DNA of 64,000 nt from Roseibacterium beibuensis (lineage in GTDB: Bacteria; Pseudomonadota; Alphaproteobacteria; Rhodobacterales; Rhodobacteraceae): the NCBI RefSeq assembly GCF_039542305.1, contig NZ_BAABHW010000001.1, positions 372,001-436,000 of the forward strand, given 5' to 3'. The number at the start of each line of letters is the position of its first letter. The first letter of the stretch is position 1. The position numbers and the translations under genes are program-made. Below the pieces are notes generated by a model that ran no database searches, was not told where the DNA came from, and saw only the letters and a program-made list of their open reading frames with translations. Below are positions 17,803-25,784 of the stretch, one piece after another.

Positions 17803-18564
17803 TCAGGCGACCTGGCCGCCTGCGATCTGGATGGCTTGCCCGTTCACGCTGCGCGCGCCATCCGAGGCGAGCCAGAGTGCCGCGGCGGTCACCTCGTCGG
17901 CTTGCAGCAGGTTCTTGTGCCGGTTGCCGCGGGCGAGATAGGCGCGCGCCTCGTCCTCGGTGATGCCGCGGGCGGCGGCGATCTGGGCGGCGTTGCGCTC
18001 GACGATGGGGGTGTCGACATAGCCGGGGCACAGCGCGTTGAAGGTCACGGCCCCGCCCATGTATTCCTCGGACAGACCCCGCACCATGCCGATGACCGCG
18101 TGTTTCGATGCCGTGTAGGCAATCGCACCCTTCAGGCCACGCAGCCCGGCGATGGAAGAGATCGCGATCATGCGGCCCCAGTCTCCGGGGGCGAGCGTTG
18201 CCAGCGCAGCCTGAAAGGTCAGGAACACGCCGTCGACATTGGTCGCCATGATCTTCTGCCAGTGATCGAGGGAGGCCTTGGCGAAAGGCGCCCCCTCGGC
18301 GATGCCGGCATTGGCGATGCAGATCGAAACCGGCCCGCGGGCTTCGGCCGCCTCGGCGATGCCATTCCTGACCGAGGCCTCATCGGCCACGTCCATCTGC
18401 ATCGGGTGCAGGTGCGCATGACCCTCGGCCATTTCGTCCAGCCGGTCGAGGTTGCGCCCCGTGATCGTGACCTCGGCCCCCTCGGCGGCCAGCGCATGGG
18501 CAATGTCGAGGCCGATGCCCGTGCCGCCCCCGGTCACCAGCGCATGGCGTCCCTGGTGTTGCAT
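17803..18564 (-). CDS. SDR-family NAD(P)-dependent dehydrogenase (3-hydroxybutyrate dehydrogenase-like)
   Basis: This 253-residue classical short-chain dehydrogenase has the cofactor motif TGGGTGIG (11-18), NAG (85-87) and the catalytic set Ser137, Tyr150 and Lys154 in YTASK. LCPGYVDTPIVE resembles D-3-hydroxybutyrate dehydrogenase. The ATG at 18564, behind GAGGGAGGG, is chosen over a far upstream ATG because the Rossmann fold begins directly after it. It is co-transcribed with kynU, which suggests a role in degrading the anthranilate or alanine branch product rather than in polyhydroxybutyrate use. That suggestion is inference; the family itself is certain. Confidence 0.88.
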   Translation of the reverse strand: MQHQGRHALVTGGGTGIGLDIAHALAAEGAEVTITGRNLDRLDEMAEGHAHLHPMQMDVADEASVRNGIAEAAEARGPVSICIANAGIAEGAPFAKASLDHWQKIMATNVDGVFLTFQAALATLAPGDWGRMIAISSIAGLRGLKGAIAYTASKHAVIGMVRGLSEEYMGGAVTFNALCPGYVDTPIVERNAAQIAAARGITEDEARAYLARGNRHKNLLQADEVTAAALWLASDGARSVNGQAIQIAGGQVA

Positions 18565-18827
18565 GTTTCGTGTCCCTCCCTCGTCACCGGGCGAGGCATT
18601 TCGCCTCCGCGCGTGTCGCCGCCACCCTAACGCGCCAGTTCCCGGCTGCAATCTTGGTCGCATGACTGGACATTCCCGCGCGAGATGGCATGTATGCGCG
18701 TCAAGGAACGAAATTGCGCGGCATGCCGCGGTATGCGTAAGAAAATGTCGCGGAGTGTGACGTTGTGGAGCATCCGCCCTCTTGCTATGGGGGCGATCGG
18801 ATATCCCATGCCAGAGGGGGGAACACG
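18565..18827. promoter_or_regulatory. divergent promoter region SDR-kynU / pntAB, with operator copy 2
   Basis: This 263-bp gap serves the SDR-kynU operon (minus) and pntAB (plus). GGCATGCCGCGGTATGCGT at 18720-18738 matches the motif upstream of the DUF3422 gene at 16 of 19 positions. A shorter, degenerate copy (GGCATGTATGC) is at 18687-18697, 33 bases upstream. Three such copies around these operons suggest shared control by an unidentified dimeric regulator. Confidence 0.4.
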
Positions 18828-20405
18828 TTGAAAATCGGGGCACCCAAGGAAATCGAACCGGGCGAATCGCGCGTTGCGATGACGCCGGACAGCGCCGCCC
18901 AGTTGCAAAAACTGGGCTATGACTGCGCCATCGAAAGCGGCGCGGGCGAGGCGGCCGGCTTTACCGACGCGGCTTATGAGGCGGCGGGCGTAGAGGTCGT
19001 CAAGACTGCGGCCGCGCTCTGGAAGGGTGTGGATATCGTCGCCAAGGTACGTCCGCCCACCGAGGCCGAGGCCAAGAGCCTGAACGAAGGTCAGCTTCTG
19101 ATCAGCTTCTTCTATCCGGGCTCGAACGAGGCGCTGATGGAATTGGCGCGCGGCAAGGGCGCCAATGTCATCGCCATGGACATGGTCCCGCGGATCTCGC
19201 GCGCGCAGAAGATGGATGCGCTGTCCTCGATGGCCAATATCGCGGGCTACCGCGCGGTGATCGAGGCGGGCAACAATTTCGGCCGCTTCTTCACCGGTCA
19301 GGTGACGGCGGCCGGCAAGGTGCCGCCGGCCAAGGTCCTGGTCGTGGGTGCCGGTGTTGCCGGTCTGGCCGCTATCGGCACGGCAACCAGCCTTGGCGCG
19401 ATCACCTACGCATTCGACGTCCGGCCCGAAGTGGCCGAGCAGATCGAGTCGATGGGCGCGGAGTTCGTCTTCCTCGAATTCTCGGATGACGAATTGCCGG
19501 ACGGGGCGGAAACGGGCGGCTACGCGGCCCCCTCCAGCCCGGAATTCCAGGCCAAGCAGCTTGAGAAATTCCGCGAGATCGCGCCGGACATGGACATCGT
19601 GATCACCACCGCGTTGATTCCGAACCGTCCTGCGCCGCTCTTGTGGACCAAGGACATGGTCGAGAGCATGAAGCCCGGCTCGGTCATCGTGGACCTGGCC
19701 GCCGAGCGTGGCGGCAACTGCGAGTTGACCCAGAAGGATCAGCGCATCGTTTCCGACAACGGCGTGGTGATCATCGGCTACACCGACTTCCCCAGCCGGA
19801 TGGCGGCGCAAAGCTCGACGCTCTATTCCACGAACATCCGCCACATGATGGCCGACCTGACGCCCGAGAAGGACGGGCAGGTCGTGCACAACATGGAAGA
19901 CGACGTGATCCGCGGGGCCACCATCGTGCACCAGGGCGAGATCACCTTCCCGCCGCCGCCGCCGAAAGTGGCCGCCATCGCGGCGCAGAAGCCCAAGGAA
20001 AAGCCCAAGGAACTGACGCCCGAGGAAAAGCGGGCCGAAGAACTGGCCGCCTTCAAGTCGCAGACCAAGCAGCAGGTGGCCCTGCTGACCGTCGGGGCCG
20101 CGCTTCTTCTGGGCGTGGGGCTGATCGCACCGGCGAGCTTCATGCAGCATTTCATCGTGTTCGTGCTGTCGGTCTTCATCGGTTTCCAGGTGATCTGGAA
20201 TGTCAGCCACTCGCTGCACACGCCCCTGATGGCGGTGACGAACGCGATTTCGTCGATCATCATTCTCGGCGCGCTGATGCAGGTGGGATCGTCCTCGGTG
20301 CTGATCACGATCCTTGCCGCGGCGGGGATATTCATGGCCGCCGTGAACATCTTCGGCGGCTTCCTCGTGACGCGGCGCATGCTCGCCATGTTCCAGAAAT
20401 CGTAA
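18828..20405 (+). CDS. pntA: proton-translocating NAD(P) transhydrogenase, alpha subunit
   Basis: This 525-residue subunit holds the NAD(H)-binding domain I (alanine-dehydrogenase-like, opening KIGAPKEIEPGESRVAMTP, with the fold VLVVGAGVAGLAAIGTA). A Pro/Lys-rich linker (PPPPKVAAIAAQKPKEKPKE) and about four C-terminal membrane helices follow. With PntB it uses the proton gradient to drive NADPH formation from NADH. I take the TTG at 18828, preceded by AGAGGGGG, because homologues start at this residue; an upstream ATG at 18765 adds 21 unrelated residues. Nineteen bases separate it from pntB. Confidence 0.95.
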   Translation: MKIGAPKEIEPGESRVAMTPDSAAQLQKLGYDCAIESGAGEAAGFTDAAYEAAGVEVVKTAAALWKGVDIVAKVRPPTEAEAKSLNEGQLLISFFYPGSNEALMELARGKGANVIAMDMVPRISRAQKMDALSSMANIAGYRAVIEAGNNFGRFFTGQVTAAGKVPPAKVLVVGAGVAGLAAIGTATSLGAITYAFDVRPEVAEQIESMGAEFVFLEFSDDELPDGAETGGYAAPSSPEFQAKQLEKFREIAPDMDIVITTALIPNRPAPLLWTKDMVESMKPGSVIVDLAAERGGNCELTQKDQRIVSDNGVVIIGYTDFPSRMAAQSSTLYSTNIRHMMADLTPEKDGQVVHNMEDDVIRGATIVHQGEITFPPPPPKVAAIAAQKPKEKPKELTPEEKRAEELAAFKSQTKQQVALLTVGAALLLGVGLIAPASFMQHFIVFVLSVFIGFQVIWNVSHSLHTPLMAVTNAISSIIILGALMQVGSSSVLITILAAAGIFMAAVNIFGGFLVTRRMLAMFQKS

Positions 20406-20424
20406 ACGGGCAGAGGTAGAACAC

Positions 20425-21933
20425 ATGGATTTCGGATTCACCATTGCGGCCTATGCGGTCGCGGGCGTGCTCTTCATCCTCTCGCTCGGGGGGCTGTCGG
20501 GACAGGAAAGCGCCAAGCGCGCGGTCTGGTACGGCATCGTCGGCATGGCGATTGCCGTTCTGGCCACGCTGATCGGCCCGGGCTCCGGGCTTTGGGTCCT
20601 GTCGATCATCCTGATCGCGGCGGGCGCGGCCGTCGGCTACCAGCTGGCCACGAAAGTGCAGATGACGCAGATGCCCGAACTTGTGGCGATCATGCACTCG
20701 CTCGTCGGTCTGGCGGCCGTTTTCGTCGGCTTCAACGCCCATATCGAGATCGGCCGCGTGGCCGAGATTTTCGCGACCAACGGCCTGCCCTTCCCGCAAC
20801 CCGAGGGGCCGCTGAGCGATGAGGCCTATGCCCTTCTGGGGACGCTGTCGAACTTTGCCGAACTGATCGGCAAGAAGACCGCAGTCGAGATCGGCATCCT
20901 GCGCGTCGAACTGGCGCTCGGCATCTGGATCGGGGCCGTGACCTTCACCGGGTCGGTCGTGGCCTATGGCAAGCTGTCGGGCAATTCGTCGAAGCTGCCC
21001 TTCAAGATCGACACGGGCGCCAAGCAACTGCCCGGCGGTCACCTGCTGAATGCTGCCGCGGCTGCGGCCTCGGTGATCCTGCTGGTCATGTATCTTGGCG
21101 GGGCTGGCGGCTGGACGCTGGTTCTGCTGGCCGCGCTGGCGCTGTTCATCGGCTACCACCTGATCATGGGCATCGGCGGCGCCGACATGCCCGTCGTCGT
21201 CTCGATGCTGAACAGCTACTCGGGCTGGGCGGCGGCGGCCATCGGCTTCTCGCTCGGCAATGACCTGCTGATCGTCGTGGGCGCGCTGGTGGGCTCGTCC
21301 GGTGCGATCCTCAGCTACATCATGTGCAAGGCCATGAACCGGTCCTTCATCAGCGTGATCCTGGGGGGCTTCGGCGGCGCCTCGGGCGAGCAGCAGGCCA
21401 TCGAGGGGGAGCAGATCGCCATCGACGCCGATGGTGTCGCGCAGGCCCTGAACGACGCCGACAGCGTGATCATCGTGCCGGGTTACGGCATGGCGGTGGC
21501 GCAGGCCCAGCAATCGGTCAGCGAGTTGACGCGCAAGATGCGCGCCGCGGGCAAGGAGGTGCGCTTTGCCATTCACCCCGTCGCGGGCCGTCTGCCCGGG
21601 CACATGAACGTGCTCCTGGCAGAAGCGAAAGTGCCTTACGACATCGTGCTGGAAATGGACGAGATCAACGAGGACTTCCCGGACACGGATGTCGTCATCG
21701 TCATCGGCTCGAACGATATCGTGAACCCGGCCGCGCAGGACGATCCCAACAGCCCCATCGCCGGCATGCCGGTGCTGGAGGTGTGGAAAGCCAAGCAGGT
21801 CTTCGTCTCCAAGCGGGGGCAGGGCACGGGCTATTCCGGCATCGAGAACCCGCTGTTCTTCAAGGACAACACCCGGATGTTCTACGGCGACGCAAAGGCC
21901 TCGATCGACAGCCTGCTGCCCAAGGTGGGGTAA
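20425..21933 (+). CDS. pntB: proton-translocating NAD(P) transhydrogenase, beta subunit
   Basis: This 502-residue subunit has about eight to nine N-terminal membrane helices and then the NADP(H)-binding domain III. That domain shows VIIVPGYGMAVAQAQ (GYG loop) and VVIVIGSNDIVNPAAQDDPNSPIAGMPV, which are nearly invariant in PntB. The length is 40 residues more than E. coli PntB (462), within the family range. It is the second gene of the pntAB operon and ends at a strong two-way terminator shared with hemP. Confidence 0.96.
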   Translation: MDFGFTIAAYAVAGVLFILSLGGLSGQESAKRAVWYGIVGMAIAVLATLIGPGSGLWVLSIILIAAGAAVGYQLATKVQMTQMPELVAIMHSLVGLAAVFVGFNAHIEIGRVAEIFATNGLPFPQPEGPLSDEAYALLGTLSNFAELIGKKTAVEIGILRVELALGIWIGAVTFTGSVVAYGKLSGNSSKLPFKIDTGAKQLPGGHLLNAAAAAASVILLVMYLGGAGGWTLVLLAALALFIGYHLIMGIGGADMPVVVSMLNSYSGWAAAAIGFSLGNDLLIVVGALVGSSGAILSYIMCKAMNRSFISVILGGFGGASGEQQAIEGEQIAIDADGVAQALNDADSVIIVPGYGMAVAQAQQSVSELTRKMRAAGKEVRFAIHPVAGRLPGHMNVLLAEAKVPYDIVLEMDEINEDFPDTDVVIVIGSNDIVNPAAQDDPNSPIAGMPVLEVWKAKQVFVSKRGQGTGYSGIENPLFFKDNTRMFYGDAKASIDSLLPKVG

Positions 21934-21959
21934 GGCGAAAAGCCAGATCAGGAAAAGGA

Positions 21960-21987
21960 AAAGCCCCGGCACTGCCGGGGCTTTTTC
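21960..21987. terminator. two-way terminator between pntB and hemP
   Basis: GCCCCGGC (21963-21970) and GCCGGGGC (21974-21981) form a perfect stem with a three-base loop. It is flanked by AAAA on one side and TTTTT on the other, so it can end transcription from both pntAB (plus) and hemP (minus). Confidence 0.85.
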
Positions 21988-22036
21988 GTAGTGTCGCTGC
22001 TACCAGGTTGCCAGGCCGGGCGGGCGACCAGTCGGC

Positions 22037-22219
22037 TCACTTCGTCAGGATCAGCTTGCCCGCCCGCGTGATGCGCAGCGTGTAGGTCTTGTCGTCCAGA
22101 ACGATTTGTGCGGTCGCATCGCCGCCGGTCAACCGGCGCGCGTCATAGGTGGGCAGCTCCTGCGTCGGGCTGACATCGGCACGCAGGGCATCTTCGAGGA
22201 ATTTCGGTTGGTAGGTCAT
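22037..22219 (-). CDS. hemP: hemin uptake protein HemP
   Basis: This 60-residue protein carries the HemP signature in its second half, YDARRLTGGDATAQIVLDDK followed by TYTLRITRAGKLILTK. HemP-type proteins are small and iron-regulated, linked to haem uptake, and in some bacteria they activate the haem receptor gene. No haem receptor or ABC importer is adjacent, so here it stands alone. The promoter has a TTGACA -35 box flanked by two copies of an iron-type operator candidate. Confidence 0.92.
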   Translation of the reverse strand: MTYQPKFLEDALRADVSPTQELPTYDARRLTGGDATAQIVLDDKTYTLRITRAGKLILTK

Positions 22220-22254
22220 GATCGGGTCTCCGGTTCGCGGCGGATGACCTAATT

Positions 22255-22298
22255 CCTGAGTGAATCACTAACTTTTGTCAATCCTGAGTTTTTCACTC
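22255..22298 (-). promoter_or_regulatory. hemP promoter with two iron-box-like operators
   Basis: CCTGAGTGAATCACTA (22255-22270) and CCTGAGTTTTTCACTC (22283-22298) are direct copies 28 bp apart. Each is internally near-palindromic, and each fits the Iron-Rhodo box TGA-N9-TCA with one mismatch (TGA-N9-TAA and TGA-N9-TCG). A minus-strand TTGACA -35 (22276-22281) lies between them. This points to control by an iron regulator such as RirA or a relative; the regulator is inferred. Confidence 0.5.
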
Positions 22299-22324
22299 GG
22301 ATAATGGGCGGCGCAGGGGCGCAA

Positions 22325-22355
22325 GGAAAAGGCCCGCCGGTGAAGGCGGGCCTGG
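22325..22355 (-). terminator. terminator of the flavin-fold protein gene
   Basis: GGCCCGCC (22331-22338) and GGCGGGCC (22345-22352) form a perfect stem, followed on the minus strand by TTTTCC. It lies about 20 bases past the stop at 22373. Confidence 0.8.
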
Positions 22356-22372
22356 TTGGGAGGATGCGGCGA

Positions 22373-22882
22373 TCACGCGGCGTGGCGAAACTCCAGCACG
22401 CCGTGGTCGCCGACATCTGGGTCGTGGTCGCCAGCCGCCCCGCGCACCATCTCGAGGCCGAAGCGAAGGGCGCCCGCTTCGACGGTCCAGACAGCCGCCT
22501 CGTCCAAGGGCATGCACAGCAGCGCGACATTGGGGTCGTCGATGCCGCCATCGAACCACATGGCGGCCATGGGGCTCCACACCTCTTCCAGCTTTTCGCG
22601 GTCGTTGGTCTGGGCGATCAGGCCGGAGATACAGGCGTACAGGCTGCGGTCTCCGGCGGTCACGGTGAAATGCGCGGTTCGCGGGGCGCCTTTGATCTGG
22701 CGAACAAGGTCGGTGTCGTGGCCCGAGATGAACCAGAGCACCTGTTTGTCGGGGTCGAAGACATGGGTCATCGGCTGCATGTGGTCGCGCGCCCCCTCAA
22801 GGCCCAGCATGCCGGTGCGCTCATCGCCAAGCGTGTCGAACAGCGCGCGGCGCAGTTTCTCGGTCGGGGTGTGGTCGGTCAT
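22373..22882 (-). CDS. pyridoxamine 5'-phosphate oxidase-fold general stress protein
   Basis: This 169-residue protein belongs to the split-barrel FMN-binding group related to general stress protein 26. It has an N-terminal helix, then TGMLGLEGARDHMQPMTHVFDPDKQVLWFISG in the barrel, and WSPMAAMWFDGGIDDPNVALLCM near the cofactor pocket. Such proteins bind flavin, F420 or haem; the sequence does not tell which. It is monocistronic with its own terminator, next to the iron-linked hemP. Family moderately firm, substrate unknown. Confidence 0.8.
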   Translation of the reverse strand: MTDHTPTEKLRRALFDTLGDERTGMLGLEGARDHMQPMTHVFDPDKQVLWFISGHDTDLVRQIKGAPRTAHFTVTAGDRSLYACISGLIAQTNDREKLEEVWSPMAAMWFDGGIDDPNVALLCMPLDEAAVWTVEAGALRFGLEMVRGAAGDHDPDVGDHGVLEFRHAA

Positions 22883-22927
22883 GTCGATACCTCCAATCTT
22901 GCTTAAGGGATCAACCGACGTGACGCC

Positions 22928-24067
22928 CTAGGGTTCCGGCATCTCGCCCCGCGCGGCGGACCGCTCACGCAGATGTGCAAGCCGCTGAGCGACCTCGGGC
23001 CGGACAGGTCCGGGGCGGGGTTTGTCGCGGATCGTGGTGAACCAATGCGCGGGCGGGGTGCGTCCGGCACGGGCCCCGTCCCAATGCAAGGCGCGTAAGG
23101 CCGCCTCACTTTCGGGCGGCAGGCGGTCGGGGATGTCATGGCCGTTGAGGGTGGCCCATATGCCAGTCCACAAGCGCCCGACGGACCACGGGTTGTAGCC
23201 GCCGCCACCGAGGACCAGCAGGCGCGGACAGCCAAGCGCCATGATCCCGCGCAGGATGTCGAAATGGGCGTTATTGGACAATGCGAGGCGGGACAGCGGG
23301 TCTTCCTCTACCGCGTCGGCGCCGCATTGGAGGACGATGGCGTCCGGCGCAAACCCGGCGAGGGCGGGCAGGATGAGCCGCTCGCGGATCTCGGCCATCT
23401 CGCTGTCATTCAGGCCGCGGGGCAAGGGCAGGTTCAGGCAGTTGCCGCCGCCATCCTCGTCCAGGACGCCGGTGAAAGGCCAGCGGCGTTCCTCGTGCGT
23501 TGAGATCAGCAGCGTCTCCGGGTCGCCTGCAAAGCCATGTTCGACCCCGTCGCAATGATGGGCGTCGATGTCGATATAGGCCACGCGCCGCGCGCCTGCG
23601 CGCTTCAGCGACAGGATCGCAAGGACCGGGTCGTTGAGATAGCAAAAGCCGTTGGCCCGGTCGGGAAAGGCATGATGGGTGCCGCCCCCGGGGTGGTAGA
23701 TGACACCACCATCCGCCAACAACTCGCCCGCCAAGAGGGACGCCCCGGCCCCCGTCGCGGGGCGGCGATACATCTCGGGGAAGACCGGGTTCGACACGGT
23801 GCCAAGCCCGTGGCGGTCGCGGATGGCCTCGTCGACCTGTTGCACCGCCTCCGCGTGGCTCAGGGCATCGAGATACTCGGGCGTGTGCCAGAGCGTCAGC
23901 GCGGCAGGCTTGGCCCGGGGCGAGGTGCGGTACTGCGCGGTCGGCAGCCACCCCATGGCCCGGGCCAGGTCCATCACGGTGGGTACGCGCGGAATGCGCA
24001 GCGGATGCCAGCGCCCGTAGCTGGAACCGCGATAGACCTCGGACCCGAAGAAGATGGGGGTCGTCAC
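22928..24067 (-). CDS. histone deacetylase-family amidohydrolase (AcuC/acetylpolyamine type)
   Basis: This 379-residue zinc hydrolase has the HDAC core: HPGGGTHHAFPDRANGFCYLND with the His-His pair, VAYIDIDAHHCDGVEH with the zinc Asp and His, and LQCGADAVEEDPLSRLALSN with the second zinc Asp. Bacterial members remove acetyl or other acyl groups from polyamines, acetyl-lysine or small amides. The start is GTG 24067, which shares the sequence GTGA with the stop of the glutathione peroxidase gene, so the two are translationally coupled. Longer upstream starts would lie inside gpx. Confidence 0.88.
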   Translation of the reverse strand: MTTPIFFGSEVYRGSSYGRWHPLRIPRVPTVMDLARAMGWLPTAQYRTSPRAKPAALTLWHTPEYLDALSHAEAVQQVDEAIRDRHGLGTVSNPVFPEMYRRPATGAGASLLAGELLADGGVIYHPGGGTHHAFPDRANGFCYLNDPVLAILSLKRAGARRVAYIDIDAHHCDGVEHGFAGDPETLLISTHEERRWPFTGVLDEDGGGNCLNLPLPRGLNDSEMAEIRERLILPALAGFAPDAIVLQCGADAVEEDPLSRLALSNNAHFDILRGIMALGCPRLLVLGGGGYNPWSVGRLWTGIWATLNGHDIPDRLPPESEAALRALHWDGARAGRTPPAHWFTTIRDKPRPGPVRPEVAQRLAHLRERSAARGEMPEP

Positions 24068-24618
24068 GCCGACAGCAATGCCTCGATGCGATTGAGTATG
24101 CGGCGGCCGGTCGGTGACACGCGGGCGCCGAAATGCTCGACCACGCGCCCATCCGGCGCGATCAGCACCTTGTTGAAGTTCCAGCCCGGCCGGATGCCGT
24201 ATTCGGATGCCAACCACGCGTAGAACGGGTGCGGATCGGGCCCGCGAACGCGGGTGATCGTGGTCATCGGCAGGGTCAGGTTGAAGTTCAACTCGCAGAA
24301 CTCGGCCACCTGTTCGTCGCTGTCATATTCCTGCGCGAAGTCGTCGGAGGGAACGGCCAGCACGACGAGGCCGCGAGGGCCGTAGGCCTCGTGCAACGCC
24401 TGCAACGCGTCATATTGCGGGGTGTAAGCACACATCGAGGCCGTGTTGACGACAAGGATCGGGCGGCCTGCCCAATCCGCGACGTCGTAGTGGCCGCCGT
24501 CGATGGACTCGAAGCGGAATGGCGGCATCGCCTGCGCTTGGCCAAGGTCGGGCAGCAGCGTAGCAGCAGACAGGGTGCTCAGCCCAAGCACAACGGTGCG
24601 GCGGGTCAAATCGGTCAT
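24064..24618 (-). CDS. exported glutathione peroxidase-family protein
   Basis: This 184-residue thiol peroxidase has an N-terminal twin-arginine-like signal (TRRTVVLGLSTLSAATLL), so it likely works in the periplasm. The peroxidatic residue is Cys63 in VVNTASMCAYTPQY (cysteine, not selenocysteine), and the Trp-Asn block is WNFNKVLI. The usual Gly after the Cys is Ala here. Such enzymes reduce hydroperoxides, mostly with thioredoxin in bacteria. It is the first gene of a two-gene unit with the HDAC-type hydrolase. Confidence 0.9.
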   Translation of the reverse strand: MTDLTRRTVVLGLSTLSAATLLPDLGQAQAMPPFRFESIDGGHYDVADWAGRPILVVNTASMCAYTPQYDALQALHEAYGPRGLVVLAVPSDDFAQEYDSDEQVAEFCELNFNLTLPMTTITRVRGPDPHPFYAWLASEYGIRPGWNFNKVLIAPDGRVVEHFGARVSPTGRRILNRIEALLSA

Positions 24619-24730
24619 CTGGTCGCTCCTTTTCCCTTTGAAATATCGCGGGGCGAAGAGCGGTCAAGGCGGGCGAGCCGCATGCACAGACCATTGAAAA
24701 ACCGCAATTCCCGTGCCATATCCGCGCGTC

Positions 24731-25237
24731 ATGGCCCGTACTCCGACCTCTCAAGCGCCTTTGCGCATCGCTGGCGTCTCGAAACGCGAGACACGCACGC
24801 AGTTCGCGGCGCTGTGCTATCGCGTGTCGAAGACGCCCAAGGGCAAGAAGGGGAAGGAGGCCGCCCCCGCGGTCGAAATCCTGCTCGTGTCCTCCCGCGA
24901 TACGGGCCGCTGGATCATCCCCAAAGGATGGCCGATGGACGGGATGACGCCTGCCGCCGCGGCGGCGCAGGAAGCCTGGGAAGAAGCCGGGGTGCGGGGG
25001 CGGGCGCATGGGCAATGTGTCGGGCTCTACGCCTATGACAAATGGCTGGATGAAGAGCTGTCGCTGCCCTGCATCGTCGCCGTCTTCCCGGTCGAAGTGA
25101 AGAAACTCGACAAGGACTTCCCGGAGTCCGATGAGCGCAAGCGCAAATGGTTTTCGCCCAAAAAGGCGGCGCAGAAGGTCGACGAACCGGAGTTGAAAGT
25201 GATCCTCGAAAGCTTCGATCCCGCGCGCCTCTATTGA
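24731..25237 (+). CDS. NUDIX hydrolase (diphosphoinositol polyphosphate phosphohydrolase-like)
   Basis: This 168-residue protein has a NUDIX domain. The strand RDTGRWIIPKGWPMDG leads into the NUDIX helix AAAAAQEAWEEAGV, where the usual Arg of REUXEEXG is Gln while both metal-binding Glu residues remain. The PKGW form is typical of the MutT/DIPP-like subgroup acting on diphosphates such as nucleoside polyphosphates. I take the ATG at 24731; an ATG at 24713 lacks a ribosome site. It is followed 33 nt later by the DUF1178 gene, in the common Rhodobacteraceae order. Confidence 0.88.
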   Translation: MARTPTSQAPLRIAGVSKRETRTQFAALCYRVSKTPKGKKGKEAAPAVEILLVSSRDTGRWIIPKGWPMDGMTPAAAAAQEAWEEAGVRGRAHGQCVGLYAYDKWLDEELSLPCIVAVFPVEVKKLDKDFPESDERKRKWFSPKKAAQKVDEPELKVILESFDPARLY

Positions 25238-25270
25238 ACGACAGGCCTGGCCCCTTAGGTTTGCGAGAGC

Positions 25271-25741
25271 ATGATCCGATACGCGTTGAAATGTGCCGAA
25301 GGGCACGAATTTGACAGCTGGTTCCAGTCGGCCGAGGCCTTCGAGGCCCTGTCGCGGCGTCGGCTGGTGGCCTGCGCGGTCTGTGGTGGCGCGGATGTGA
25401 AAAAGGCGCTGATGGCGCCGGGCGTGGCTGCGCGGGATGCCGCGCCGGAGAAAAGCGCGACACCTGCATCGGACGCGCCACTGCCTGCCGCTGCGCCCGG
25501 CCCCTTGAGTGCTCCGGCCCATCCGGCGGAACAGGTGCTGCGCGCGATCCGCAAGCACCTGGCCGAAAATTCCCGCTACGTGGGCAAGAAATTCGCCGAG
25601 GAAGCCCGCGCGATGCATCTGGGGGAGAAGGATCAGAATGCGATCCACGGTGAGGCGACGCCGGAAGAGGCACGCTCGCTGATCGAAGACGGGATCGAGA
25701 TCGCCACCCTTCCGATCCTGCCGCCCGACAAGACGAACTGA
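25271..25741 (+). CDS. DUF1178 family protein with zinc-ribbon N-terminus
   Basis: This 156-residue protein opens MIRYALKCAEGHEFDSWFQS and has the pair CAVCGG, so Cys8, His12 and Cys38/Cys41 could bind zinc. A variable Ala/Pro linker (residues 55-85) leads to a conserved C-terminal half (RYVGKKFAEEARAMHLGEKD, HGEATPEEARSLIEDGIEI). The family is common in alphaproteobacteria and its function is unknown. It lies downstream of the NUDIX gene on the same strand. Confidence 0.88.
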   Translation: MIRYALKCAEGHEFDSWFQSAEAFEALSRRRLVACAVCGGADVKKALMAPGVAARDAAPEKSATPASDAPLPAAAPGPLSAPAHPAEQVLRAIRKHLAENSRYVGKKFAEEARAMHLGEKDQNAIHGEATPEEARSLIEDGIEIATLPILPPDKTN

Positions 25742-25742
25742 G

Positions 25743-25772
25743 CCGAAAAATCTTCGCCAAGATTTTTCGGCC
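25743..25772. terminator. two-way hairpin between convergent DUF1178 and glycosyltransferase genes
   Basis: The arms GCCGAAAAATCTT and AAGATTTTTCGGC form a perfect 13-bp stem around the tetraloop CGCC. With A-runs in one arm and T-runs in the other, it can terminate both strands. It is similar in layout to the palindromes at 15054 and 42108 but has a different core. Confidence 0.75.
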
Positions 25773-25784
25773 CCTGGGCGCGCG

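Noticed and set aside
22304..22931. Plus-strand frames opposite the flavin-fold protein gene
   Set aside because: They have no known domain and lie over a gene with its own terminator.
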